Positions 1 to 8,389 of a DNA stretch of 64,000 nucleotides are shown here, piece after piece. Within the stretch, counting starts at the first letter, position 1; each line of letters opens with the position of its first letter. Both the position numbers and the translations under genes were made by a program. This stretch comes from Christensenella sp034926635. GTDB taxonomy: Bacteria; Bacillota; Clostridia; Christensenellales; Christensenellaceae. The stretch is taken from positions 62,001 to 126,000 of the forward strand of contig JAYFQX010000006.1 in assembly GCA_034926635.1 (NCBI GenBank), in the 5' to 3' direction. The notes under the pieces are model-generated. The model was given only the letters and a program-made list of their open reading frames with translations, had not been told where the DNA came from and did not search any database.

Positions 1-1
1 G

Positions 2-715
2 TTTGACGCAATCATTGATTTTTGCGCTTACGCGCCGGGGGAGATCAAGACCGTGCTGTCCTGTCTTGCAGAGGGCGCCGGACAATATATTTATCTCAGC
101 AGCTGCAGCGTTTTTCAGCCGTCGTTTGGAACGCAAAAACAGGAAGATGCGCCCAAGCTTACGGCAGCGCCGGAAGGTCCTGCCGGGGAATATGCCTGGG
201 GGAAGCTTTTGCTGGAAAGCGAATGTGCGCATGCCTGCGGCGAAAGGCAAACCGCGTATACCATCCTGCGTCCGTCTTTTGTGTACGGACCGTTTAACTA
301 TGCGCCGCGCGAAACGTGGTATTTCAAACAGATGATGGAGGGGAACCCGATTCCGTTCCCCACAGATTCACATTGCGCGTTTCAGTTTGTATATGTCAAG
401 GATATTGCGCGCGCACTTCTTGCCTGTACCAATAATCGCGCTGCGTTTGACACGGATTACAACCTCGCCGCACCGGAAAAGGTTACCTATGAAAGCTGGA
501 TGGAGCTGCTAAGGCAGGTTTCGGGCGCGCCCGTGGCACAAAGCCCCGTCACGGTTGCGCAGGCGTATGCGGAAAATATTGCACTGCCGTTCCCGCTTGA
601 TCAGGACGAGCTTTATGACGGCTCAAAAATTGTGCGCGACACTGGCTTTGCCTATACGCCGCTCGCAGACGGCATGCAGGAAACATATGATTCCTATCGG
701 CGTTCCTTCGGCTGA
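2..715 (+). CDS. NAD-dependent epimerase/dehydratase (extended SDR), 5' end missing
   Basis: The reading frame is already open at the left edge, so the gene starts upstream; 237 residues are visible. The motif YLSSCSVF resembles the substrate-binding Ser segment of extended SDRs. A catalytic YxxxK follows (YAWGK), then LRPSFVYGP, the usual loop after the active site. The N-terminal Rossmann GxxGxxG lies outside the window. Members of this family act on NDP-sugars or related substrates in the cytoplasm. The substrate cannot be told from this fragment. A strong promoter for the next gene follows it. Confidence 0.85.
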   Translation, partial: FDAIIDFCAYAPGEIKTVLSCLAEGAGQYIYLSSCSVFQPSFGTQKQEDAPKLTAAPEGPAGEYAWGKLLLESECAHACGERQTAYTILRPSFVYGPFNYAPRETWYFKQMMEGNPIPFPTDSHCAFQFVYVKDIARALLACTNNRAAFDTDYNLAAPEKVTYESWMELLRQVSGAPVAQSPVTVAQAYAENIALPFPLDQDELYDGSKIVRDTGFAYTPLADGMQETYDSYRRSFG

Positions 716-742
716 AAAAAATCGGCGGCGCAGCAAGAAAAA

Positions 743-771
743 TTGAAATGATGTCTGTTTTGCTTTATAAT
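743..771 (+). promoter_or_regulatory. Sigma-A-type promoter for the MBL-fold hydrolase gene
   Basis: TTGAAA (743-748), a 17-bp spacer, then TATAAT (766-771), about 33 bp before the ATG at 804. Confidence 0.7.
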
Positions 772-803
772 GATATGGAATTCATTGCAGGAGAGAGAAC
801 ACC

Positions 804-1535
804 ATGGAGCAAACAGACAATTTTATTATGCTAACGGCCAACGCGGGCGTACTGATCAAGTACCACGGAAAGACGATTTTGCTGGATGCATTGCATGACC
901 GTTATACAGACCGGTTTTCCAGCGTCCCGAACGATCTTTTGGAGCAGGTTTCCGAAGGAGAAGGGGAGTTTGCGCACATCGACGTGATGGCATACACCCA
1001 CGACCACCCGGATCATTATTCTGAGCGTTGGACAAGACGGTTTTTAAAAAAACACCCGGATACGGAACTCGTATCGCCTATCCCGGATTTTGCCGGGCGC
1101 GATCATACGCATGTTTTAAGCGCGGTCGAGGAGCATTATTATCTGAACGGGATCGAAATAAACGCACATAAGCTGGTGCATGACGGAGCGGAATATGCGG
1201 GGATTCCTAATTATGGCTTTGTTTTTGAGATAGACGGCTTTCGGATTTTGACGCTGGGCGACGGGATGTTTGAAAAAAACGGCATTGCCGCGCTGCGCGG
1301 AGGGCTGGAGATTGACTTAGCGCTGCTGAATTTTCCTTTTATCACGCTAAGCCGCGGCAGGGAAATTGTAACGCAGGTGATTCGTCCGAAAGAAATCATT
1401 GCAAATCATCTGCCTTATGAGGAAAAAGATAAGGAAGGCTACCGCCGTTCTACTCAAATGTCGATCCGCAGGAACACGATATTGCCAAAAACGGTGATGC
1501 TGGAAGATAAATTACAGCGCATATCTATTGGATAA
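804..1535 (+). CDS. MBL-fold metallo-hydrolase
   Basis: The protein has 243 residues and a metallo-beta-lactamase fold. The metal-binding motif HxHxDH is present as THDHPDH near residue 70. Later His/Asp-containing segments (LVHDGAEY, LTLGDGMF, IANHLPYEE) fit the remaining ligands of UlaG/YcbL-like hydrolases. Such enzymes hydrolyse ester, lactone or phosphodiester bonds with two metal ions; the substrate here is unknown. An AGGAG ribosome site lies about 10 nt before the ATG, and the gene has its own promoter. No signal peptide is visible, so it should be cytoplasmic. Confidence 0.85.
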   Translation: MEQTDNFIMLTANAGVLIKYHGKTILLDALHDRYTDRFSSVPNDLLEQVSEGEGEFAHIDVMAYTHDHPDHYSERWTRRFLKKHPDTELVSPIPDFAGRDHTHVLSAVEEHYYLNGIEINAHKLVHDGAEYAGIPNYGFVFEIDGFRILTLGDGMFEKNGIAALRGGLEIDLALLNFPFITLSRGREIVTQVIRPKEIIANHLPYEEKDKEGYRRSTQMSIRRNTILPKTVMLEDKLQRISIG

Positions 1536-1569
1536 GGTTTAAACGAGTAAAAAAAGAGGTATTGATAAC

Positions 1570-1887
1570 ATGATTGAAGCAAGATGTGGGAGATTGTGTA
1601 CCGATTGCGGTTATTTTGAAAAATGCGGGGGTTGTCTTTCCCGGGAAAAACCGGTTTGGGCGGAGCGATGCCCGATCAAAAGCTGCTGTGAGGACAAAAA
1701 GCTGAAGCATTGTGGGGAATGCAAGGTGTTCCCGTGCAGGAAGCTGGTTAAATTCGCAAAAGACAAAGATTATGGCGATGGCGGACTGCGTCTTGACCAG
1801 TGCCGCGAATGGAAAAACGACGGCGAACAGGAAGAAATGAAGCAGGAAGAAGTGAAGGTGGATGCCAGTGAGGACAAAGCTGAATGA
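1570..1887 (+). CDS. DUF3795 family cysteine-rich protein
   Basis: The protein has 105 residues. Its N-terminal half is packed with cysteines (CGRLCTDCGYF, CGGCL, CPIKSCC, CGECKVFPC), the pattern of DUF3795 proteins, probably a zinc or Fe-S site. The C-terminus is acidic and lysine-rich and probably disordered. The gene overlaps the nitroreductase gene by 26 nt, so the two are probably translationally coupled. The biochemical role of the family is not known to me. Confidence 0.8.
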   Translation: MIEARCGRLCTDCGYFEKCGGCLSREKPVWAERCPIKSCCEDKKLKHCGECKVFPCRKLVKFAKDKDYGDGGLRLDQCREWKNDGEQEEMKQEEVKVDASEDKAE

Positions 1888-2464
1888 AGTCATGAAGGAC
1901 AGGCGGTCGATCCGTCGTCTGGGAAGAAAAGAAGGTCTTTTGCGTACGGAAGTGGAGGATATGCTTCGGCTGGCATTATATGCCCCCAGTGCGTATAATA
2001 TGCAAAGCAGCAAAATGGTTCTGCTGATGGATGGCGCACACGAAAAATTTTGGGATCTCACGCTGGAAGCCCTGCGGAAAAAAATCCCGCCGGAGGCGTT
2101 TGCGCGTACGCAGAAAAAGCTGGATGGCTTTCGCGGCGGAAACGGAACAGTGCTGTTTTATGAAGACCGGGAAGTCGTGGAGCGGTATCAAAAAGATTTT
2201 CCGTTGTATGCCGGTTATTTCGATCAGTGGTCGCAGCATAATAACGCCATGCTCCAATATGCGCTTTGGCTGGTGCTTACGGAGGCGCGTCTTGGCGCGT
2301 CGCTCCAGCATTACAACCCGCTGATAGACAGCGCGGTGGCAGCGCAGTGGGATATCCCCAAAAGTCATGTGCTGATTGCGCAAATGCCGTTTGGCAAGCC
2401 GGAGGATACGCCTGCAGAGCGGCAGTGGAAGCCGTTTGAAGAGGTCGTTCGTGTGTACGATTAA
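1862..2464 (+). CDS. Nitroreductase family protein
   Basis: A 200-residue FMN-dependent nitroreductase fold. The N-terminal RRSIRRLG and APSAYNMQSSKMVLL segments match the phosphate- and FMN-binding signatures of the family. The C-terminal half (LGASLQHYNPLI, IPKSHVLIAQMPFGKP) resembles the family's dimer/FMN region. These flavoproteins reduce nitro, quinone or enone substrates with NAD(P)H. The ATG at 1862 lies inside the end of the upstream DUF3795 gene; a GTG at 1868 is an alternative. A clear terminator follows. Confidence 0.85.
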   Translation: MPVRTKLNEVMKDRRSIRRLGRKEGLLRTEVEDMLRLALYAPSAYNMQSSKMVLLMDGAHEKFWDLTLEALRKKIPPEAFARTQKKLDGFRGGNGTVLFYEDREVVERYQKDFPLYAGYFDQWSQHNNAMLQYALWLVLTEARLGASLQHYNPLIDSAVAAQWDIPKSHVLIAQMPFGKPEDTPAERQWKPFEEVVRVYD

Positions 2465-2476
2465 AATTCCGGATCC

Positions 2477-2508
2477 AAAAGCGTCTCTTTTTGCGGAGAC
2501 GCTTTTTT
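2477..2508 (+). terminator. Rho-independent terminator after the nitroreductase gene
   Basis: An 11-bp perfect stem (AAAAGCGTCTC at 2477-2487 with GAGACGCTTTT at 2496-2506) ending in a T run. Confidence 0.9.
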
Positions 2509-2575
2509 GATGCACAAATCTCACCGGTACTGTCAGCGGCATAAAAAAAGCTTACGTGAAAAATTATTTATTTTT

Positions 2576-3289
2576 TTATAAATGATGCACAATATTTTTT
2601 ATTTGCACATACGGTTTGATGCGCTTTATCAGTTTAAAACTGACAAATGTGTTAGCGGTCATATCGGATAACACAATGTATGCGATCTCGCCCGTCTGGA
2701 TGTCGTCATATCCGATGATAGATCCGCGCAGCACCTGCGTTTCCACTACTTTTTTTGGCGCAGAGCCGATCACTGCCCCTGCAATTCCAAATAAGGCGCC
2801 GCCGACCAGACCACCGCCAAAGCTGCCCTTGCTGTATACCTGGCGGTTGATATCCTCGCTTAGCTCGGCACTGCGCAGCTTTGTCGCATCAAGACAATAC
2901 TGCGTGCCGCCGGTATTGACGACGAGCATTTTGCCATCAAAAGAAACAACGCACGGTGAGCCTTCTGGGACAGGAAGTCCGCCCAGCACTTTAAGTCCTT
3001 TATATATTTTTGCCTTTGGCGGTTTAGGCGGTTTGGGTTGTATCGGCTTCTGCATTTTTTCTTCTTTCTGTGGCTTCTGCGGTCTTGGAGGTCTCTGTGG
3101 ATTTGGAAGCTTTTGCATTTTCATCATCATCCAAACGCCCAAAGCGACCAGTACCCCTCCTACGATCAACAGAAAAATAACTGCACCGAAATCGATTCCA
3201 AATCCCGCCTCAATTCCGGCAGCAAGCAGCAGCCAGCCTGCGACCGAAAACAGAACAATTCCAATAACCAAAAAACTAATTTTTTTCAT
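2576..3289 (-). CDS. Hypothetical membrane protein with Pro/Lys-rich linker
   Basis: A 237-residue protein of unknown function. It has two N-terminal transmembrane helices (about residues 5-28 and 33-57), then a roughly 40-residue Pro/Lys/Gln linker with repeated PPKPPK-like units. A predicted globular C-terminal domain follows, containing a glycine-rich stretch (GGGLVGGALFGIAGAVIG) that resembles a glycine-zipper. I chose the ATG at 3289 because AAGGGTGGTGG precedes it and the protein then begins with MKKISFLVIGIV; an in-frame start at 3415 is possible but looks like leader sequence. It stands alone on the minus strand. Confidence 0.65.
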   Translation of the reverse strand: MKKISFLVIGIVLFSVAGWLLLAAGIEAGFGIDFGAVIFLLIVGGVLVALGVWMMMKMQKLPNPQRPPRPQKPQKEEKMQKPIQPKPPKPPKAKIYKGLKVLGGLPVPEGSPCVVSFDGKMLVVNTGGTQYCLDATKLRSAELSEDINRQVYSKGSFGGGLVGGALFGIAGAVIGSAPKKVVETQVLRGSIIGYDDIQTGEIAYIVLSDMTANTFVSFKLIKRIKPYVQIKNIVHHL

Positions 3290-3513
3290 GAAACCACCAC
3301 CCTTGTCATGATAATAATATTGTAACTTATGAGGGTAGCAGATGCCATACTTTTCTGCCCCGTTTTGGAATAAGAAACTATTTTTCAGATTTTTTGAGGT
3401 TTGTGCAAGCTGCACAGAAAGAGAAATCAGGCCTTGCGGCGTAAAAGCGTCTGGGCTTGTTTGCCAAATCGTGGTATACTGTTAAAAAAATCTGTAAGAC
3501 AGGCGGTTAAAAC

Positions 3514-3867
3514 ATGCAATTATTTGGGTTGATTACAATCGGTTCTACGGTAGCCATTTTTGTGGTATGCCTTATCTTATATTGCCGAATTCAAAAAAAG
3601 AGACATTTTTTGTGTCCGCATTGCGGCATGCGTTTTAAGGTCCCGGGCATGCGCTCGTTTTTTGCGACACGCCAGGGGACGGACAGGCTGCTGACCTGCC
3701 CGCGCTGCGGAATGAACCTGTATATGGAAAACGTGCACGATGAAGATTATGAAAGAGAGCTTGCGGAGTCGCCGGATCTGCGGGAAGACGAGGATTATGA
3801 AGACAACTGGGATTTTGAAGACGAGGATTTCCCGGTGCAGGAAGACGAGGAAGGAAAAGACGAATGA
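3514..3867 (+). CDS. Small membrane protein with zinc ribbon and acidic tail
   Basis: A 117-residue protein of unrecognised family. It has one N-terminal transmembrane helix (about residues 4-25). A two-knuckle zinc ribbon follows (CPHCGMRF at about residue 35 and CPRCGMNL at about residue 62), then a strongly Asp/Glu-rich tail of about 40 residues. An extended -10 (TGGTATACT, 3472-3480) lies in front. Its last codons overlap the start of crcB by 4 nt (ATGA), so the two are probably cotranslated. Confidence 0.7.
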   Translation: MQLFGLITIGSTVAIFVVCLILYCRIQKKRHFLCPHCGMRFKVPGMRSFFATRQGTDRLLTCPRCGMNLYMENVHDEDYERELAESPDLREDEDYEDNWDFEDEDFPVQEDEEGKDE

Positions 3868-4244
3868 TCAAGGTGCTTTTGATCGGCGCGGGCGGCTTTT
3901 TGGGTGTTATCAGCCGGTATGGGGCGGGCATGGCGTTTACAAAAATTTTGCCGGGGGATTTTCCCGCCGGCACAATGATCATCAATTTTCTGGGTTCTCT
4001 GCTGATCGGTTTTTTTTACGAAATATCGCTGCGCCCATCCATGCTGCATGAAAATATTGTCGCGGCGATCATGGTCGGCGTGTTGGGAGGGTTTACGACG
4101 TTCTCCACGTTTTCGCTGGAAACCGTAAATCTTTTGGAGAGCGGAAGAATATGGCTTGGCATTTGCAATGTGCTTCTTTCGGTTGCGGTGTGCGTGCTTG
4201 CGGTGCTCATCGGGAAAGCGCTGGCACGCGGATTTGCGGCGTAA
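3864..4244 (+). CDS. crcB: Fluoride ion channel CrcB/Fluc
   Basis: A 126-residue membrane protein with four predicted helices, the size of a Fluc subunit. Fluc proteins export fluoride as antiparallel dimers. Diagnostic segments are GAGGFLGVISRYG near the N-terminus, INFLGSLLIGFF (the conserved pore Asn), and GGFTTFSTFSLE, which carries the conserved Phe/Thr/Ser pore track. It overlaps the upstream zinc-ribbon gene by 4 nt. I see no fluoride riboswitch, so regulation is unclear. A bidirectional terminator separates it from the convergent tspO genes. Confidence 0.93.
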   Translation: MIKVLLIGAGGFLGVISRYGAGMAFTKILPGDFPAGTMIINFLGSLLIGFFYEISLRPSMLHENIVAAIMVGVLGGFTTFSTFSLETVNLLESGRIWLGICNVLLSVAVCVLAVLIGKALARGFAA

Positions 4245-4330
4245 GCTTTGTTGGCGCTATATTATGGAATTCGCAGGGGAAAAGAGGAAAGAAATATCCT
4301 AAAAAATAGCAAATAAAATTAAATAAGTAT

Positions 4331-4360
4331 AAAAAATGGGCGGGGTTCCGTCCATTTTTT
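4331..4360. terminator. Bidirectional terminator between crcB and tspO
   Basis: Stem AAAAAATGGGCGG (4331-4343) pairs with CCGTCCATTTTTT (4348-4360), with one G-T pair and loop GGTT. A and T runs on either side let it work for both convergent genes. Confidence 0.85.
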
Positions 4361-4389
4361 GTGTCTATATTGTTTGCACTGTTCTTTCT

Positions 4390-4893
4390 TTAGTTAAGGA
4401 TCACCACAGAAGCGTTTAAGAAAGTCGCAATACAAAGCCAGCAGAGGTAGGGAATCAGCAGGCGGAACGAGAGGCGGTCTACGCGCGCCGTATTCCGCAT
4501 CAATAGAATCAGGTTTACGACTAGCGCTGCCAAAATGACGAGTGACCAGCGCGGACGGTTCATCAGGAAGAAAACGGGAGACCACAAAGCATTCAGCACA
4601 ATATTGACGATAAACCCGATGATAATAATCCGGCTGACCCGTGGGTGTGCCGCCATACGGGCAAAGGAAATGGCAAGCAGCACATAAAGCACTGTCCATA
4701 CCGCGCCAAACACCCACGGCGGAGGCTGGATCGGGGAGAGTTTGAGCGCCAGATACCATGGCGTATCCGTCTTTGTAAGCATGCTGGCGATCACCGCACC
4801 CGCTGCGGTTGCGGCAATGGCGAGTACAACAAAGAGGATCCGCCGGTTGCGCTCCTGGCGTTGCTGTTCCATTCGATAAGTCATAACAAACAT
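4390..4893 (-). CDS. tspO: TspO/MBR family tryptophan-rich sensory protein (copy 1)
   Basis: A 167-residue protein with five predicted transmembrane helices. TspO proteins bind porphyrins and other hydrophobic ligands in the membrane. The family signature is present: WYLALKLSPIQPPPWVFGAVWTVLY-like sequence in loop 1/helix 2, and ALWSPVFF plus PYLCWLCIATFLN in the later helices. The ATG at 4893 follows AAAGGGTG at good spacing; a GTG at 4902 is an alternative. It lies 37 bp downstream of a second tspO, and the pair looks like one transcript. Confidence 0.88.
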   Translation of the reverse strand: MFVMTYRMEQQRQERNRRILFVVLAIAATAAGAVIASMLTKTDTPWYLALKLSPIQPPPWVFGAVWTVLYVLLAISFARMAAHPRVSRIIIIGFIVNIVLNALWSPVFFLMNRPRWSLVILAALVVNLILLMRNTARVDRLSFRLLIPYLCWLCIATFLNASVVILN

Positions 4894-4930
4894 GGCTTTC
4901 ACCCTTTCTTATTTTTATTGGAGGGGCGGT

Positions 4931-5425
4931 TTAGTTAAGTGCGATGATGGCGGCATTGAGATAGGTTGCAAAGAGAATCCATATAAAATATGGGATTATC
5001 ATATAAGCCGCTTCTTTGCTTATTTTATGCGTGTTGCAGTAAAGAATGATGGCGTTGACGGCGGTGGCGATTGCCACAAGCAGCCCGGCAAGCGGGCTCT
5101 TCAGCAAAAAGAAAGCCGGCGACCACATCGCGCCCAGGAAGATGTTGAGGATATACCCAATATGGATTCCCTTTGTCATTTTTGGGTTCAGGATAGAAAT
5201 AACAAAAGAGCAGCCCATCAGAATATAAAGGGTCGTCCAGACAATGCCAAAAACAACGTAAGGCGGATGGACGGGCGACAAGGTAAGGCTTTGAAACCAT
5301 TGCGAATTGGTGTTGAGCGACATCAGCGCAAGCCCGGAACCCTCGCCTGTCGCAAAGACAGCCACCACAACCTGCCAGATTTTTTTCTTATCCATCGCCT
5401 CACCGGTGAACGGATTATGAATCAT
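4931..5425 (-). CDS. tspO: TspO/MBR family tryptophan-rich sensory protein (copy 2)
   Basis: A 164-residue paralogue of the next gene with the same five-helix layout. It shows WFQSLTLSPVHPPYVVFG, AMWSPAFFL and PYFIWILFATYLNAAI. The tryptophan-rich loop and the WSP motif are kept. The ATG at 5425 is preceded by AAAGGGG at suitable spacing. It is the first gene of a two-gene minus-strand unit and is divergent from the ECF/coaX operon. The two copies differ widely in sequence, which suggests an old duplication or separate acquisition rather than a recent copy. Confidence 0.88.
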   Translation of the reverse strand: MIHNPFTGEAMDKKKIWQVVVAVFATGEGSGLALMSLNTNSQWFQSLTLSPVHPPYVVFGIVWTTLYILMGCSFVISILNPKMTKGIHIGYILNIFLGAMWSPAFFLLKSPLAGLLVAIATAVNAIILYCNTHKISKEAAYMIIPYFIWILFATYLNAAIIALN

Positions 5426-5477
5426 GAGACCAACCCCTTTTGTTTGTTTTTTGAGCGCCGATTATTTTCTGAACTTA

Positions 5478-5507
5478 TTGCAAACAGACGCCGGTTGTTG
5501 TTATAAT
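5478..5507 (+). promoter_or_regulatory. Probable promoter for the ECF S component-coaX operon
   Basis: TTGCAA (5478-5483), an 18-bp spacer and TATAAT (5502-5507). It would give a leader of about 140 nt before the gene at 5652; I recognise no known riboswitch in that leader. Confidence 0.5.
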
Positions 5508-5651
5508 AAGAAGAGCAGTTTTCCGGCGGCATTACGATGCGTGGGCACCTCTGCCTGCCTTATAATTTAACCCGTAAGACGCACGGATAAACGCTGCAAT
5601 AAAAAATCTAATGTAGGGTATCCGCACAGCGGAACTCGAGCGGAGGAAAAC

Positions 5652-6281
5652 ATGAAAACAAAAACAAGATCTTTGACCCTGATGGCGATATTGATCGCCA
5701 TTATGCTTATGATGGGGTTTGTGCCAAATCTCGGCTTCATCATGATCGGCCCTGTCAGCATTACGCTGATGTGCATCCCGGTGATCATCGCAACGCTTGT
5801 GCTGGGGCTTCGGACAGGCATGGGGATGGGCGCGTTGTTCGCCATTATCAGCGTTGTCAAAATGTTCGTGATGCCGGATGCCTTTTCGGCGATGGTGGTA
5901 GATGATTTTGGCTCTTACGGGCTGCTTTATATTTTAGCGCTGACTGTGCCGCGGCTGCTGATCCCTGTGGTAACGTGGTATGCGGGAAAATGGATCCATA
6001 CCAAAAAAGATTATGTGAATCATGGTCTGGCGTCTCTTTTGGGCTCGCTGACCAATACGGCGGGGTACCTGCTGCTGGTGGGCGCGGCGCTGACGCCGCT
6101 CATAAGCGCACTGTACGGCGTGCCGGAGGCAGGAGCTTCGGGCATTATCTGGACGATCGTGCTGACCAACGGTCTGCCGGAAGCGGTTTTTGCAATGATT
6201 GTCTGCCCGCCGATTACAAAGGCGCTCAAAAAATCGGTTCGCCCGATTACTGCGCCGCAAAAAAAGGAGACTATGCAATAG
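5652..6281 (+). CDS. ECF transporter S component, possibly for pantothenate (PanT-like)
   Basis: A 209-residue integral membrane protein with about six helices. It opens with LTLMAILIAIMLMMGFVPNLG, and the segment GPVSITLMCIPVIIATLVLG is typical of S components of energy-coupling-factor vitamin transporters. S components bind the vitamin and dock onto a shared ATPase/T module encoded elsewhere. The gene ends directly at the coaX start codon (0-nt gap) and has a GGAGG site. Genes of this type next to pantothenate kinase are usually assigned to pantothenate uptake, so that substrate is an inference from context only. Confidence 0.8.
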   Translation: MKTKTRSLTLMAILIAIMLMMGFVPNLGFIMIGPVSITLMCIPVIIATLVLGLRTGMGMGALFAIISVVKMFVMPDAFSAMVVDDFGSYGLLYILALTVPRLLIPVVTWYAGKWIHTKKDYVNHGLASLLGSLTNTAGYLLLVGAALTPLISALYGVPEAGASGIIWTIVLTNGLPEAVFAMIVCPPITKALKKSVRPITAPQKKETMQ

Positions 6282-7043
6282 ATGATATTTGTGATGGACG
6301 TCGGCAACACCAACATCAAGTGCGGAATGTTTGAAGATAATATGCTTATCCATTCCTTTCGTATGGCGACAGATATAGAAGCGACCTCGGACGAGTTTGG
6401 GATCCGTATGGTAGATTTTTTCAATTACCTGCACCGCAACCCAAGAGATACGGACGGCATGATTATTTCTTCCGTCATCCCCTCCATCAACTACACGCTG
6501 GAGCATATGGCGCGGGAGTATTTTAAAAAGAGACCAATGTTTGTGGGACCGGGGGTAAAAACGGGTATCAATATCAAGTACGATAACCCAAAAGAACTGG
6601 GGACTGACCGGATCGTAAACGCGGTGGCGGCATACGAATTATTCGGCGGTCCGGTGATCACCATAGATTTCGGTACGGCAACAAGTTTTGGCGCGGTTTC
6701 CGCCAAAGGCGATTTTTTAGGCGGGGCAATCTGCCCGGGCATCAAAATCGCGTCGGAAGCGCTGACCGTCAACGCCTCCAAGCTTCCGCGGATCGAGCTC
6801 AACCGCCCGGAAAAGATGATTAATAAATCTACGGTGACCTCAATGCAGGCAGGCATCATCTACGGTTATGTCGGTCAGGTGCAGTATATTGTCGGTAAGA
6901 TGAAGGAAGAAATGGGCGGCGCCAAGGTTGTGGCGACGGGTGGTTTTTCCGAGCTGATCGCGCAGGAATCGGATTGTATCGATGAGATTATCCCGACACT
7001 TACGCTCATCGGCCTGAATAAGATTTATATGAAAAACTGCTGA
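6282..7043 (+). CDS. coaX: Type III pantothenate kinase
   Basis: A 253-residue enzyme that phosphorylates pantothenate, the first step of coenzyme A synthesis. It has the type III signatures: DVGNTNIKCGMF (phosphate-binding loop), GTDRIVNAVAAYE and TIDFGTATSFGAVS. These are followed by GGAICPGIKIASEAL and MQAGIIYGYVGQV. The length matches CoaX. It abuts the S component gene directly, so uptake and activation of the vitamin appear coupled. Type III kinases are generally not feedback-inhibited by CoA. Confidence 0.96.
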   Translation: MIFVMDVGNTNIKCGMFEDNMLIHSFRMATDIEATSDEFGIRMVDFFNYLHRNPRDTDGMIISSVIPSINYTLEHMAREYFKKRPMFVGPGVKTGINIKYDNPKELGTDRIVNAVAAYELFGGPVITIDFGTATSFGAVSAKGDFLGGAICPGIKIASEALTVNASKLPRIELNRPEKMINKSTVTSMQAGIIYGYVGQVQYIVGKMKEEMGGAKVVATGGFSELIAQESDCIDEIIPTLTLIGLNKIYMKNC

Positions 7044-7078
7044 CAGGCATCCTGCGGCAGATTGAAGGAGTACTGAAA

Positions 7079-8356
7079 ATGAAAGATGTAAAAGTTGCAA
7101 TCCTCGGCATGGGGACGGTTGGCGGCGGAATTTACCAGCTGATCGAAAAAGAACAAAAACGGATTGAGCATAAGGAAGAAATCCATCTTGAAGTGAAGAA
7201 AACGCTGGCTCTTAATTATGCGGTAGACGTGCCCGAAGAGAAAAAGGCGAAGGATATCGACGAAATTATAAACGATCCTGAAATCACGATTGTCGCAGAG
7301 GTCATGGGCGGGCAGCATCCGTCAAAAGAATTTATTACCAAAGCGCTTTTGGCGGGAAAAACTGTTGTTTCTGCCAATAAGGATATGATTTCCCAAAACT
7401 GGCCTGACCTTGAGGCGGCTGCAAAAAAGGGCGGCGCAGGTTTTTATTTTGAAGCGTCGGTCGGCGGGGGCATTCCGATTTTGCGCGCGCTCAATGATTC
7501 GATGCAGGCAAACAGCATAGACCGTGTCTACGGCATTATCAATGGAACGACCAACTATATCCTCACCAAAATGGATGATGAGGGCGGTGATTTTGAAGAT
7601 GTGCTCAAAGAAGCGCAGGCGCTCGGTTATGCAGAAGCAAATCCGGAAAGCGATGTAGAAGGCTATGACGCGCGGTATAAACTTTCGATCCTTGCGTCCA
7701 TGGCGTTTCATGCGCGTGTGCCCGTGGAAAAAATCTATTGCGAAGGCATTACGAAGATCACGCGGCAGGATATCAAGATCGGGCGTGAGCTCGGTTACGT
7801 GGTAAAGCTTTTGGCGATCGGCAAAAAGTCAGAAGACGGGACGATCGAAGTGCGTGTGCATCCCACAATGATCCCCAAAGACCATGCGCTTGCAAGCATC
7901 AAAGGTTCGTTTAACGCGATTTTTATCAATGGAAGCGCAGTCGGCGAAATGATGTGGTACGGGAAAGGCGCAGGCGATTTTCCGACGGCGAGCGCTCTTG
8001 TGTCGGACATGATCTATTCTGTGCAGGCGCAAAAACCGCGTTATGCTACGTTTGAAAACACCTACGACGCCAACCAGGCGCAGTTTGACGATAATTGGGT
8101 CACCAAATATTTTATTCGTTTGATGGTGCAGGACAAGCCGGGGGTGCTTGCAAAAATTGCTGGAATTTTCGGACGGCACGATGTCAGCATCGAAAGCGTC
8201 ATCCAAAAAGGCGCAGAGCGGGACGAAGACGTTGCGCCGCTGATTTTGGTTACGCACAAAGCGCATGAAAAAGACCTCCAAAAGGCGATCAAAGAAATGA
8301 AAGAAATGGAAGCGGTCATCAGTATTCCAAGCTGTATCCGCGTCGAAGAAGAATAA
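7079..8356 (+). CDS. hom: Homoserine dehydrogenase
   Basis: A 425-residue enzyme converting aspartate semialdehyde to homoserine with NAD(P)H, the branch point to Met and Thr. It has the N-terminal Rossmann motif GMGTVGGG and then the catalytic-domain signature GIINGTTNYILTKM. A loop with the conserved Lys/Glu region follows (ALGYAEANPESDVEGYDA). A C-terminal ACT domain (about residues 350-425, beginning VQDKPGVLAKIAGIF) suggests allosteric control. A GAAGGAG site precedes the ATG. With metY at 13 kb it supplies part of a methionine route; metX is not in the window. Confidence 0.95.
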   Translation: MKDVKVAILGMGTVGGGIYQLIEKEQKRIEHKEEIHLEVKKTLALNYAVDVPEEKKAKDIDEIINDPEITIVAEVMGGQHPSKEFITKALLAGKTVVSANKDMISQNWPDLEAAAKKGGAGFYFEASVGGGIPILRALNDSMQANSIDRVYGIINGTTNYILTKMDDEGGDFEDVLKEAQALGYAEANPESDVEGYDARYKLSILASMAFHARVPVEKIYCEGITKITRQDIKIGRELGYVVKLLAIGKKSEDGTIEVRVHPTMIPKDHALASIKGSFNAIFINGSAVGEMMWYGKGAGDFPTASALVSDMIYSVQAQKPRYATFENTYDANQAQFDDNWVTKYFIRLMVQDKPGVLAKIAGIFGRHDVSIESVIQKGAERDEDVAPLILVTHKAHEKDLQKAIKEMKEMEAVISIPSCIRVEEE

Positions 8357-8389
8357 GTTACTATTATAATTTACAGGAGGATATGTGAC

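Noticed and set aside
3868..3900. Fluoride riboswitch for crcB
   Set aside because: crcB overlaps the upstream coding region, leaving no leader for a riboswitch, and nothing in front of 3514 resembles one.
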